Below are positions 22,909-36,400 of a stretch of 64,000 bases of DNA, piece after piece. Numbering within the stretch: position 1 is the stretch's first letter; every line of letters starts with the position of its first letter. The DNA lies in contig CANTUZ010000012.1 in the NCBI GenBank assembly GCA_947846985.1, positions 21,662,135 through 21,726,134 on the forward strand, in the 5' to 3' direction. The DNA comes from Fratercula arctica. Lineage: Eukaryota; Chordata; Aves; Charadriiformes; Alcidae. Under the pieces are notes generated by a model. The model worked only from the letters and a program-made list of their open reading frames with translations. It was not told the origin of the DNA and ran no database searches. The translations under genes and the position numbers were made by a program.

Positions 22909-25900
22909 ATGCTTATCAAAAACTCAGAAATATAAAATGATTGTGGGAAGATAAAATTGAGATCTAAGGCAGAAAGTATGTCTTAAAAATAATAACAATA
23001 TTCAGAAATACAGAAAAACTGAACAAGACAACCCAAGAATTACCCAGAAAACAATAAAACAGGGAAATCTGAAGAACCTAGCAATGCCTAACCAAAAGTC
23101 ACTGAAGCCGAAATTCATTGACGCTGCCACAATGGATTCTCCCATAATATATTCTTTTTATTATCATCATCATTGTTTTTATTAGAGGAGGAGGAGGAAG
23201 AAAAAAAAAATCTTATGTGTCTCAGGACTTACGAGTACTATTCTGGAAGTACTGTTATCAAATCCAGAAACCCAAAATCTATCCAGAGTAGGTACCAACA
23301 TCCACAGAATGTGATTTTACTTCACAGAATAGGGTTTTGTTGAAGAAAAGTATACTCTCTTAGTTAAGTTGCAAATAAATAATTTTTAATCATAGGCAGA
23401 GAGAAGTAAGAAACTAAACTCTTCTGCTTTGACTGCTTAAATAGTCATAGGCTAACCTGAAGGAGAAAAGGGAAAATTTCCCTGTTTCTGGGAAGTCAGT
23501 TTCTAGACACAAAAAGATATAAACACAGGAGGCCATATCCGCATGCTGGAGAAATTGTAATCAAGTCCTTCATCAGATAACAAGAAATAGGAAATAACTC
23601 TGATCCAGCTCTCAGTAAATTAAACTGGACAGCTGCCATTAACTTTACCGGAGTTGGATCCTTACCAGAGGGACTACTATACTGAGTGATCAGAAAAATT
23701 TAACTCAGACAGTATAGGTAAGAGCAGGGTTAGCCAACAAATAGTATTAAAGGAAGCACAGATCTGCCAAGAGATTTAAAAATTTCTTAAAACTTGCTTT
23801 TTACCCAACTTCAAATGTAAGCCTTCTATGTATTTCAAAAAGAACATGTACTTTACTCTTGTTCCTACTATCCTGCAAATAGGAAAATGGGTATCAAGTT
23901 TGCTTATTTTCAGAACTGGCTGTTCTGTCTGAAAACAAGCAGAGATCAGCTGACAAGTTTTAGCAGTTGACCTCAAGAGTTCAGATAATTTAGCTTTTTA
24001 TTTAAATGGCACAGAGGAGGATGCTGGGGATAAAAATGGAGGATGCATCTAGATTCACAGTGGGATCAAGTATTATAGGATAATCTGGAAGAACTTCTGA
24101 CATGTGCAGAGCATAATGAAGACTGGAATGTAACAAATATTACAAAAATATTACTAAAGGCAAAAGAGATTAAAAGAATTAAGCACTGGGATGTAAATAT
24201 ATGTTTTCCAATACATCTAGTAATCAAAAGAGGCTTTTCTCAGGCTTTGATGGACAAAGATAAAATAATTGTGTGTTTCAGAAAGGAGTTTGGAAATACC
24301 GAACACATCATTTTTGGCCTGGCATCAGGAAAAACAAATGCCCTTCAGGAAACCGAAACTTATTTCAGACTTTTCTGGAATGTAAGAAAAGAAAACCACT
24401 TTAGAACTGTGCGAAGCTTTTGCTTTAACTCATACTTCTACAACCCCGCTAAATAGCTATATGATGAACTTCAATTCATTTCCTCTAGACAAAACAGATC
24501 ACAAGTTCTTGATACCCTAATGAATTATTTGAACAAAATGCACCTTATGCAACATGTTAGTTATCCAACATTTCTAACCCTCTTCCTGCATTTTTAATGT
24601 GTCATGGAGGCTATTAGAGGAAAGCTGAAAGGCTAAACCTCATGCAGAATTTGGTCTCTCAAAACCTTCACCGCTGGTTTTGTGATTTACGGCCAAGGAA
24701 TTATGGAGAAGAGGGTAATCCTCTTTCGGCAGAGATTTTTTTCAAAAAAGGTAGACGGAAACTCATCTAATTCGACATTCTGTTTCCTGTGTCAGTAATA
24801 AAATGCTTCATGGCATTTCGTCCCAGTATCTGCATCATAAAGTCACCACTTGTGATTTCTGCTAAAAATACCCAGTGCTGGAATAATAACTGCTATACAG
24901 GGCCCCAACACAGAAACATATGCAACATGTTTATTACTAAGCATCTTTGTGTCCCATGAGCTTGAGAGGGCAGAATCCTTCTGTGGAAGGCATGGCATTC
25001 AGGTGAGAAGGTGTAGCTAAGTCTGACTCAACAATTCTTCAGCCTCAGATCATAGAGGTATTAAGCAAGTTCTTAATGCTTAGGTCCCTCATTCATACTG
25101 CAGCCCTCACCCATCTCATGAAAGATCTCCTTGGGATGTGCACTGGACAACTGGGTATAAGAAAGCCTCTTACAGAGTTTCTGATGCTTTAGGGAAGCAG
25201 ATGGGATGAAGAGCTTTCACCCTATGCAAAGAGTGTCTGATACCTCCACAGTATGATCATGCGTAAAGAATAAAACCAAGAGGAATGTGCTGTAACTCAA
25301 ATGAGAACTATTCTCGGAGAGAAAACATATCTGCATCAACAAAGAAGGAATGTCCTTTAGGCGCCACATCCAAGGTAACACCTTTAATATGGTCATACTT
25401 GATCAAGTAACTGAAAATGCATGAACCTGGAGGACATATACGAATCCTACTGACTATATGGCTTATATAGCAGATAATGATCTGCCAACCTCAAAATTTT
25501 CAGTTCTCAGTGACCTCAATAGCCTGCTATTAGGGTTATATTCTGTCTTTCCTTCCTCAGTGCCTACTGGCTTTTTGGTTCCAGAGCTTCCCTGGCCTTT
25601 TGCTTTCCCTAACTCCCTCCACCTGCTTTCTTATCACCTGACAATAATACAGCCTCTGTATAGCCCCCAAGAAGGGGAGGAGAGCATCATTGACTCCCTA
25701 TAATTTTCATCTCTGGATGGAAAGGATGAGATCTACATGCAGATCTATTTAAAGGGTTGTGTCTGTTTCAGGAATTGTAACTTTGTTCCTAGCTACAAAA
25801 AGAACACCAACGCATTACCCTGTAACCCACATCACACCTTACAATTGTACTCCACATCTAGCTTGTCATCTATTGAAAAAAGGGAAAAAAGAAACAACTT

Positions 25901-28900
25901 AAGAAAGTTTTATCATATGCTTCTTTCCCTTTTCTGGAATTTCTAAATACTGTATATAAAAATAAATGAATCTGCTTCCTTCATTATCTTTCTCGCACAC
26001 CAGCTCCCCAGCTATGATGCTTCCTGTTCGGTTAGTCTGAAGGCATCCAGAATCCACAAAATCTGCCAGATAAAATAATACAGAAGTATGATAACTTGCA
26101 CAGACTACAAAATAGCCAATTTCTTATTTTATTCTATTCAGAGGCATTGTCTATTTCACTTCACAGAAGGAACAAGAAGTTCACCTAAAAAATAAATAGA
26201 ACCCGATAGAGAAAAAAGTCCCTACTTTTTATCTTAGTGTCTTGTTGCTGGCAAAAAACAAGCTGTGGAAATTCCAAATCTTATTCCTAAAAAAAAAAAG
26301 AACGTATGATTTCATGTTGGGTCTAAAAGTGAAACTGTTGAATAGCCTTTAAATCCACATAGTTAGAGTGCCAAATACTGTACTGTAAGTCAAACTTTGT
26401 CAGTTTGGGTAGCTGAGCTTCTATTGTCTTCATAGTGACACATGTAGTAAAAAGCTTCCCTTTTGAAATATTCTCCAGTGTATATCAAGAGCCAAATTCA
26501 AATACAAGCCTTGGAGTAACCAAAATCTCTTTGGGAATTTTGAAGTGAGAGCTCAGATCTACTTTTATTTTGAGCCAAATATACTGAGATATGCCAAAGT
26601 CTTTTATTCTCACTGGAATTATAGCTTTTCAAACAAAACTCATTCAAAATGATTAGAGTAAAAAAATTAAGCGTGATTTGGGTCAAAGCACGGATGCTGG
26701 CTAGGACCTAGGATATGGCAAGATAAAGTCAACTGAAAATATTTAACAAGGAATATGAACAAGTCACTTCATTCCCCCAATGTTCTACATGAAATTCCAA
26801 TACCAACTAAATATTGTTGTGTAGCTTATTAAGGCCAGCATTTCACATGATCAGATGAGGTTAATCAAGAAAAGGGTGGAGAACTTTTTGACTGTGCTTT
26901 GTTATTACTCACCAGCAGCTGGTCTCCAAGGCCCTTTTGTAGATCCTCGGTTATAGGGAAATGGAGATCAGTCACTTCCCTGTTTCCCACCTCCTTCCTG
27001 TTCTTCAATCATCAGGTACATGTATGTCCCTATAGACCCAGAAAGACAAAGGGGAACGATGACAGCAAGTGACAGACCATTCTAGCTGGAACAAATGAAG
27101 AACTTGGATTCTCCCAGACAGGCTACTGGTAACTGCACTGCTACTAATTGATTATCCTTCAACTTGTCTATCACAGACTATAGTCTTTTTTCTCTTACAG
27201 TGATTCATATTCTGAAGAGCTGTGTTCAGCTGTATAGCTGTTATTTTTGCTTCACTGCGTTACATAAATGTTATCTTTGTAGTCCCACAGTGGACTGGTT
27301 CACTAACAGACAGAAATATTACACAGATATCAGAAAGGAATTAAATGACTTAACATTCATTAAATGAGTTAACACTCAAGAATCATAATTTTTAAATCTT
27401 TCATATGGGTGAGGATTACAAGGATTGCTCAATTTTTTAAATCTTCTTTTAAAAAGACACATAAGGAAATCTTTCTTTTATCTAGATATTGTCACTATTC
27501 CCTCTCTGGAAATAGACTGAAAGTTCTAAAGAAAATGACCCTCCAAATAGAAACAGGAAGGAAGGAACTGACTCTTACTTCCATCAAGTCAAAACGACAA
27601 GTGTACAAGAGAAAGCATTTTGCAGTAGCAAAATATGTGTGTTTGTGTGTGTATATATACCAAAAAAATGAGTGACACTTAATCCATCTGCAAGTCTGTT
27701 AAGGACCCGGCACCTTTCCTTTATCACTTGAATGTGCTCTACCCTAAATCAACAACATGCTGTTTTGGTACTTAGACTATTTCTCTCTTTCATTTTTTTT
27801 CCCCACGGAATTAAATACCATCTTAACTACTTGTTTTTTTAACACTTTCATGGAAGAAATATGCTAATGAGGAATAGCTAAGTGATAAAAACCATGGGCA
27901 GCTGAGTTTTTCTAGACAAACATGGGTAAGAAAGATGGAAGCTGCTGGGATTTATTTCTCCTTTCAAGACAATTACTTGGCTAGGCATCAAAGGCCCAGT
28001 CCTTGTTGTCTGATACAGACAACTGAGGAAGAATGACTTTCATAGTTGTGTCACCCTCTATCATAGACCATGTTACTCTCTAGTGATAAGAGAGGCAACT
28101 TGAGAAATGTGACGCGTGTTTGAAATTGCTGTCAGGCAGGATAAAGGTCTGTGTCTGTGCTGAGAAATGTCTGACTTTCAACATTCCTATGCTTCTTAAC
28201 CAAAGATCCCTCACAAAATTTCCCAGAATTATATGTGAATATCAATTCATAAGGAACAGATGGTTTAATGACCCTTTTGGTTGGACAAATTTTCCCTCTG
28301 TTGACTACGTTTCTGACTTTAATTAGCACCACAGCATAAGGAACAGGTATTAGCACCTCTCTTCCAACAGCTCAGCCCCAGAGAAATGCTCTACCTGTAT
28401 GGTTTTCTGGCTGAAGTTCTCTTCCTGCTGAATGAAATCACTCCTGACTGGGTTGGACGACCATGCAGCTACTGCTAGGGCTTTTACTTGGAAGCCAGGA
28501 TACCCTAATGGGAAACAAAACATTTCTGTGCAGCCCACAGTTTCTAAAAGATAAAGAAAACATGTAAATGCTGCCTATGCCGTATTGAATCTTTCTGTGG
28601 ATCAAGGACCAAAGCCAGTTAAGTTCTGAGAAGCTCATTAGCTTGCGATTAGTTTTACCTCTGTGATATCTTTCTGTATTCATGATATCAATAAGCATGG
28701 TGACTTGGTATCCACAAGACCATCAGGAACAAGGTGCAGGAATTTCCAGGGACATGTTCAAGGCTGAATTCATTAAGATTTTGAGCAAATTATCTTACAC
28801 TCAGTTTTGCAGATTATTTGAACAAATACAATACAATTATCTCACACTGAAAAGAAATCCTCCTTAGTAATTCTGTATTCTTGATCTAAAGTGTTTGATA

Positions 28901-30417
28901 TAAAACTATCAGCCTTTAAATGATTTATTATTACATTTTATTACACTGATTCATCTGCTACAGTGCAAAGATCCAGTTGCTGACTTTGCTTTTCTTGCAC
29001 TTTCAGGTGTCTTGTGCCATGACTGTATTGAATTTTGTGGCATGAAGAGATGTTCATTCTACCTCTAAGGTCAGCACATGGATCCTGCTGTAGCTTATGG
29101 ATTCAGAAAATGTATTTGTACATAGCAAATACATTCTATTAACAATTTAGGATCTCAGACAATTTAAGAAAAAATTGCTTCCCTTTATCCTGAAAATTGG
29201 GTTTATTAATTGGAATGCTTATTTTTAATTTATTTTTGTATGCAATTTATTAATTGGAAAATTAGTAAATAAAATGTATTTTAAAAGATGGCTAGAAGGT
29301 TTTCACATTTAACATAAAGGAGGACAAATTTTCAGGTGGAGTCTATAGTACAAGAATGAACAGAAACTTATCACAAGGTTGAAAAATAAGGGGAGGGAAA
29401 GCAATTACTAAATTAATCCGCACTATTTACTAGTGCCTACTAGATCATCATATTGCTATTCTAATACAAGTGACAACACTGTTTTCTAAATTATCAAAAG
29501 GACTGGAGAGTACCATTGAAAAAGATCATTAATTTAGATTAAAGCTGCAAATTATTATAAAGATGAATAAATGATGAGTTGACAATTTTGCATAACATTC
29601 TTTGTAGTTAGCTTCATTTTTGTGAATTATCTTGTAAACTTACCTTGATCTTTTATTTTCTTACTCGTCTTTATAAAATTTAATGTTTTAATGAATGCAT
29701 TTCATACTATGGTGTTTGTCTATTTTTGTCAGGATTTGTATTGTACATTATGCCATTTAAGATTCACTTTATCCTTCCCATCCTTTTTTAGAAGGCCAAA
29801 CCTCGGACAAACCAAGATCAGTGCTTTGACTGACAGATACAGTTCTCTACTGGACTTGACTGGGACTAGCACTTTTCTGGCACGTAGCTATAAAGCAAAC
29901 CATTGTGAATAACTGGAAATCCTGGCAGGATCTAATTAGGAGAAATAGGACATAAAACCAAGCAAGAAGTCATCTGTAATTTCTTGGTAATCTCATAATA
30001 ACTGAGTTATATCAGCTGTAACAATTTTGTAGCTACTCTTTAAGGTCACTGAAGGTGAAAAGCTATGGAAGCCTAACTAGATATGCGATAGAGAACTTCC
30101 AGTTTTATCTTGGCTGTAATTGCTTGCTGTATCTCAAAAGAGAAATGCCTACATTATTCAGAGAGCTCTCTCAAGTACATGGAATTTCAAGAGCCTGGAG
30201 TGAAAGCGAGTATAGCCTGCATTGTCACATCTGAGTTTACAACACACGGAAGTGTTCAGTAACAGCGAGAGCAGCTTTGTGCTTCCCAAGTGAGGCTGAA
30301 GTAAGTTCCCAGGAGCCCAAGGCAGCTTTAAAATTTTGTTGTTAAAGAGGAATGAAATCTACCATTCCTGCCAATATAATAGTGCTTTCCACAGAGATAA
30401 ACTTCACAGGATCTTCT

Positions 30418-30457
30418 CTGAGAAATTTACTACTCAACTGAGAAATTTACTACACAA
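30418..30457. repeat. 20-bp tandem duplication
   Basis: Two adjacent 20-bp units, CTGAGAAATTTACTACTCAA and CTGAGAAATTTACTACACAA, differ at one base. This is a recent local duplication in intergenic DNA. Confidence 0.9.
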
Positions 30458-33400
30458 CATATGAATGAATGCCACATGCTGCCATGAACTTCATAAAATT
30501 TCCAGGATCCACAAAATGGAAGGCTATTTGAAAAAGTAGTGAAACAAATCCTTACAAACACCGTAAGTTCTTCTTACTCTAAAACTTAAAATCTTTCCTG
30601 ACAAATCCCAGCTTTCTGCTCAGGAATCACAAAACACAATAAATAATGCAAATAGCTAAAAGAACAAAAAACAGAGAAAAAATGCCAACTAGGAAACAAA
30701 TATTAAGGAAAAAGCTCTTCTGGAAACATTATTAAATAGTCTTAAGTCCTCAGTACTTCACATATTTTAGGAAAACTGTTTTGTCTTTTCAAAGAGTTCA
30801 AATGGAAGGACAAATGATGCTACCACGTGCAGTTCAAATAACAGAAAATATTATACAGATGTTCTTATTCTATTATTCTTATTTTCATGTATTATAAAAC
30901 ATATGTGTTTTGGGTTGGAGGTTACACTTTTCATCTTCTTACACCAAAAGGAACCTTTTTCATCCATAAATTCTGCTTCTGTTGCTTCTTCCTTACATTT
31001 AGAACTACATGCTTGTGATCTTCTCCATAATATATTAAAAGAAATGCAACTCTACACCAAAACTCCTGACATAAACGTCTCCTTATCTAAAAGAAAGATG
31101 GTTTTTCCAGTTAATTCAGTATTCCTCTGAATCTTTTTAAGAATCACGGAAAGTAGGCGAGGTAGCACCCCAGATCTCACTCCTCTTCCCCCATTTACAA
31201 TATTTCTGAATTAAAATCCTGTTTGAATGTGCTCATCTATGTAGTTTTTATTAGGAGAGAGATATGGCATTATCCAGACTTTGACACACCACTGAGCTTT
31301 TGGTTTATCAAACCTAGATTTTTATCAGAATATATAAACACCTGCAGTGGATCAGTCAGAATTTTATCAAGGCAGAACCCCATCTCTAACACTGGCCAAA
31401 AGCAGGTGAAGGGAGAAAAGCTTGAGAATGGGGGAAGCACAAGCGATACAGTTGCTTGCACAGGAACTCAGAGGGAGATGGTTTCTATGCATTTAGTCTG
31501 TGTTTTTGAGAGCATAATTCAATACAAGAAAAATCCTATGAGCAAATGGAAAGAAATTTGAGAAATGTCTAAGAGGTCTGTAAATACAAGTTCCTACTGA
31601 CATATGTTCCTAAAGCTTGTAGCCTTTGAAAATCTTATCCTAAACAGTGTAGAAAAATAGAAATTAATAGTACTAATTAATACAAGTTCATTTCGAACTC
31701 AGGAATCACCTGCTCCCTGCTACTACTACTGCAAAATCTCTTTTTCTTCATGCAACTACAAAACAATCTCGGTCATTCCTGAATGTAGAATGCCACTGAA
31801 CTTCATCAAATGGGCTCTTCTGAGCATCCCAATTTTGCACAGACTCTGACAAAATTTTGCATTGCAAAACAGCTGTTGCTGTTGGCCAAATGCTGCTAAT
31901 GCATTACTCCTGGGCCATCCCACAGTCCTCTTACCATGTTTTGTCTGCCTCTACTGTGTAGCAGCTTCTCCATCCACTGACTTTGCACTACATGCTGTTA
32001 CAAAGCTGCCTGTTGGCATCCACGTCTGAAGGTATGTTTTCCATAAGTTAAGTATGTCATCTTTTTACTTTGGTCTTCATTCTGGCTTAATCTAAACCCC
32101 AACAGATTCAAATAGATAATCTTCTAGAGATGCTAATAGACTGCATTGTCCCCTTCAGTTGTGTAATGACTTACTAATTGATTTCTTAAAATTGAAAGCA
32201 TCACATTTACTACCAGTAGAAACTAGAATAACTGAAAAACTAAGGAGCTACTTTGCTGCCAAGGATCTGTGTAACTGAAGTAAGGAGGAACAAGATTTTT
32301 AAATACTTTACAGGCCAACTCCGGCTCTGATGGGCCACTCAGTCCAGGGCTCAAGCACAAAGCATGGCTGCAGTTCAGGAGGCTGTCTTTTCCACAGTAC
32401 AAAAGTTGTCAAACTTTATCACAAAGAACAAACACCTTTATCTAAAGGGTGAAAGTTGGCTTTGCAACACAACTGGAAAACACAGGTCAAAACTGATTTC
32501 AAAATACAAAGAGGTTCCAAAGGAAACATACAAAATGGTAAATTTCTACCGCTTATAGTAAAAATCACTTTTTTTTCTGATGTGTTTCTTTCCATTCTCC
32601 TCTTGGGAGAAAACTGTCATTTTGCATTTTAGTAGCATCTATCATCACTCTTTAAACATTTCTCAATTTTAGGAGAAAGATCTTCACCTTCTCCAAATAC
32701 ACCATAGATGAAACCTTTCTATGCCTTCAGTCCTTGTCAAAATCCCAATGTCACATAGGGGATAAAGAAAGAAACAGGATATCCAAGTAAAATATACGAA
32801 AATAGGAAGAAGTTTGTTTATGAAATGGCAACCAGAGTCCTGACATATACAATATTCTCATTGTTTTTTCCTTTGCCAGAAGTTTTCTGACCCGTCTGTT
32901 TTGCTTTTCTGGTTGATTTATTCATCAGCTTTTTCTATCACTATGGCAAAGGCGAATATCCTTTGGAAGGAAGACCATCTTCCCTTCTCCACACTTCCTC
33001 CGGGACAGAGAAGAAAGAATATCGATTTATTGTCCTGACAAGTTGGCCACCTGGACTGAGAGACCCATCGTTCCCAGGCCAGAAGTGCAAGACTGCCTGA
33101 GGAACAGATCATTTGCCACATCAGCAGCATTTACTGTTGGTCCACTGTCTCACTTACAGTGATAGTCAACAGCAGGTGCTTCAGCGGAAGAGGAAGACTG
33201 CACATAACAGCCCAAGTTCATCATGCAGTGCTTTAAATAATTTCCTTATTTGCACGGAATATTATGTCCCCTTACTTGCGGTATGACTTCTTTCTTTAGC
33301 TTGGCTTACTTCACTGCAAATGTTATTCATTCAACAGTGAAAAACCACAACTTTTTTTTTTTAAAAGTCAAAATCCATGCAGAATGAACAATATTGGAGC

Positions 33401-36400
33401 TGTAAATACTGGAGCGTACAAATTTGTATAAAACTCCAGCATTTTATATCTGAAAACAGCAAGAGACTTCCTGAAAGTTTCCCAACAAAAAATTATTGTA
33501 TAATCAGGCAGTATCATTATCTGAAATCAAAACCTACTTAATTCAAGGAAACGTGAAACATTTGACTGGAAATGAGAGGAATTCTCACTTATCAAAGCAC
33601 AGTGCTTGCTATTCTTCAGATAAGAAAAGTAATTTTCCTCATGTCATCTATGCTGTGATATTTATAACACTGGAATTGCATGTATTTAGGCTGTGAGCTT
33701 AATATTTGACCTTTAATCAAAATAATTTATAGAAAGACAGAAGAAAAAAGGTAGAAAAAAAAAAGAAACTTAAGGCTTATGATGGTCTAGAAGTTAAAAT
33801 AATTGCCATGAAAACCTGATTTTTTTATTTTTATTTTTTATACATTCCACCTATCTGTAGGACTTAGATCGGTTTTATTGAACTTCAGTAACTGTGCAAG
33901 TTGACATATGAACACCTACAGATAACCTGCAGATATCCTGTATTTAGGTGTTTATGTCTTCAGCCTAATCCCATCCTGTTATGTCCCTTTGAAAGGATAT
34001 TCTTTCCCAGTTACAGTTTAAAATTCCGTACAACACAAAACTTTATGGCCTATACTAATACTTTAAAAGTGCTCTGTGTTATGTGAAACATATACAGATA
34101 TATCAATATAATACATTATTAATGTCTAAGTGGCATATATACTAAATAATTGTATACCAAAGAGAAAATACACATCTCTTTCTCGATATTCTAAAATAAA
34201 TGATAAGTTTTTACTTAGTGATTTATGTATATACTATAGATTACTACTTAAAATGCCTCCTATAGCCTGTCTTTTAGTAAAGCTACATAAAATACAAATA
34301 ATTTGTTTCCTAGTGTCACAAGGAGCAATATATCTGCCTTTATTTTTTCAGTATTAAGAAACTCCATACCAAAAAGAGAAGCTCATTTCAACACTGAACT
34401 TATTAGTCCCACTCTCCGTGAGACAAGGAATTTATAGTTGAAATTATCTCAGATTTATGGAAATTTAAGTTCATTTATAAACATTTTTCTCCCTTTGCTG
34501 GTGAAAGCCATCATCAGGTTGTTTGCACGTGTACAAGTGAAGATCATGGACTGCTGTTTGTGATGGAAACCGCTATTTGACTTTGTCTAACAAGCTCACA
34601 GGAAATGTGTCCTGCTATTCAGGCTGGGATGGAAAATACTCACAGTGAATGAATTACACAGGAAAGTTAAAGACCTAACTGTAGTATTAAAGGGAGAGAA
34701 AATAATACAACATTCCAAGTTCTATTGGAATCCTTCCAGACAACTCAAATATTGAACCAATATCTCTACGTGCTGCATTACATCAATCTTCAGAAGTACT
34801 GTATTCTCTATAGGGCACATACACAAGCAAATAGGTAACTCAATCTTAATTTTAGTTTTCTTTAAAAAATGGTTGAAAAATGTTTTCCGTTACAGAAAAT
34901 AATAATTCACCCATAATTGCTTTCAATATCCAGACTGACTTTCCTTTTTTTCCCTTTTTCCCTGTGTAATACATTATATTCCTTATCACATTATTATAGA
35001 TTTTTTGAGTTGACATTCTAGTAATATTTTTATAAATGTCCATCCAACATTGTTATGTAGTAAAGCAGAGTTATTAATATTATTACTGTTAATAATAACA
35101 ATAGAAATAGTACACATTTGGAAAAAAATAAGGCCATTGAGAGCCACTAGTATTTTTTTATTTGCTTCACTAGAGAGAAATATGTGACCAGAGTAATTTG
35201 GCCATACAACATTCATGAGAGCTTCTTCATGTGGGCCCTGTAAATCTTGCCACTAATCAGGCATCGCAAGTTCTTGATTTGAAATAACTTCAGAAAGTTA
35301 TTGGCAAGGATTAGTTGTTCAATTTTGATTCTTTTGGACCCATTCAAAGAGAATGGAGCCTTGTCTCTCCTTGGAAGGACTTCAAAATTATGAATGACTG
35401 CCAAGACAAGCAGCCTTTGCTAGGAAAAGTAATGTTTAAACAATGCAATAGGTCACTGGAAGTTTCCCTCTAATTTTTTTTATACTTGACCTTCTGGGGA
35501 CCAGAGGGAGGTAGGGTCTTTCATTTGAAACAATAAAGCCCAACTAAATACAATTTAAAATATCTTTTTAAAGGAAAAATATTCTCAGGACAGTTGGAAA
35601 CTAACTACTCTTATGTAGCACTGGGCTGCTACAGTCTGTTCTCTTAATTCATAAACAATGTTCCTCTAATCAGCCCTTCTGTGTGTCCCTAATTGAATAA
35701 AAATCTTCCAGGACTAACACAGCTGGAAGAACAGTAGCGAAGAATGGCTTTTTCTTCAGTTATTGAGGGCAATATTTGGCCAGCTCTAAGTGCATGCACT
35801 GTGGCTTGTGCCATGCCCCTGGATGAGCTCTACACGATTCAGGATGAGCTGTTCCATATGAAATACAAACAAAAAAATGGTTTGGGTAAAATACATGGCA
35901 CATGGTAACAGGTAGGACACATTTTAACAAAACACATGGTAACACTTAGGTACACTGCAAGACTGTATAGCTTCCAGTATATGTCATGCTACGCCATGGC
36001 ATATGGAATGGAGAAGTTTCTAAGAATTTTTTAGTTAGGAGAGAAGACTGTTACATTTTGTGACAAGTCAACCTGCTGTAATGCTACTTTTGCAATTAGG
36101 TTGGTTTTGCATTACTTCTTGTTACTGGGTAGGGATACACATCAAGCTAACATACAGCCAGTTCACCAATGCTGAAAAATTTTAATCTTGGTTTTCAGTA
36201 TAGCTTTTAGGACCAATCATTTCAAAATTTCTTTCTTAAGTTAGTCTTGCTTTATACTGGCTGTACAGAGAATGTGATGGGAGAATGACAAAATTCCTCC
36301 CTCTGCTGTGGCCACATTTTTTCCAAATGTTTTGCTAAAGGTAATTTCCAAGCTTTTGTTTCACTTTGGTGTCTATTTGAAAGATGGTAAGAGACAATTA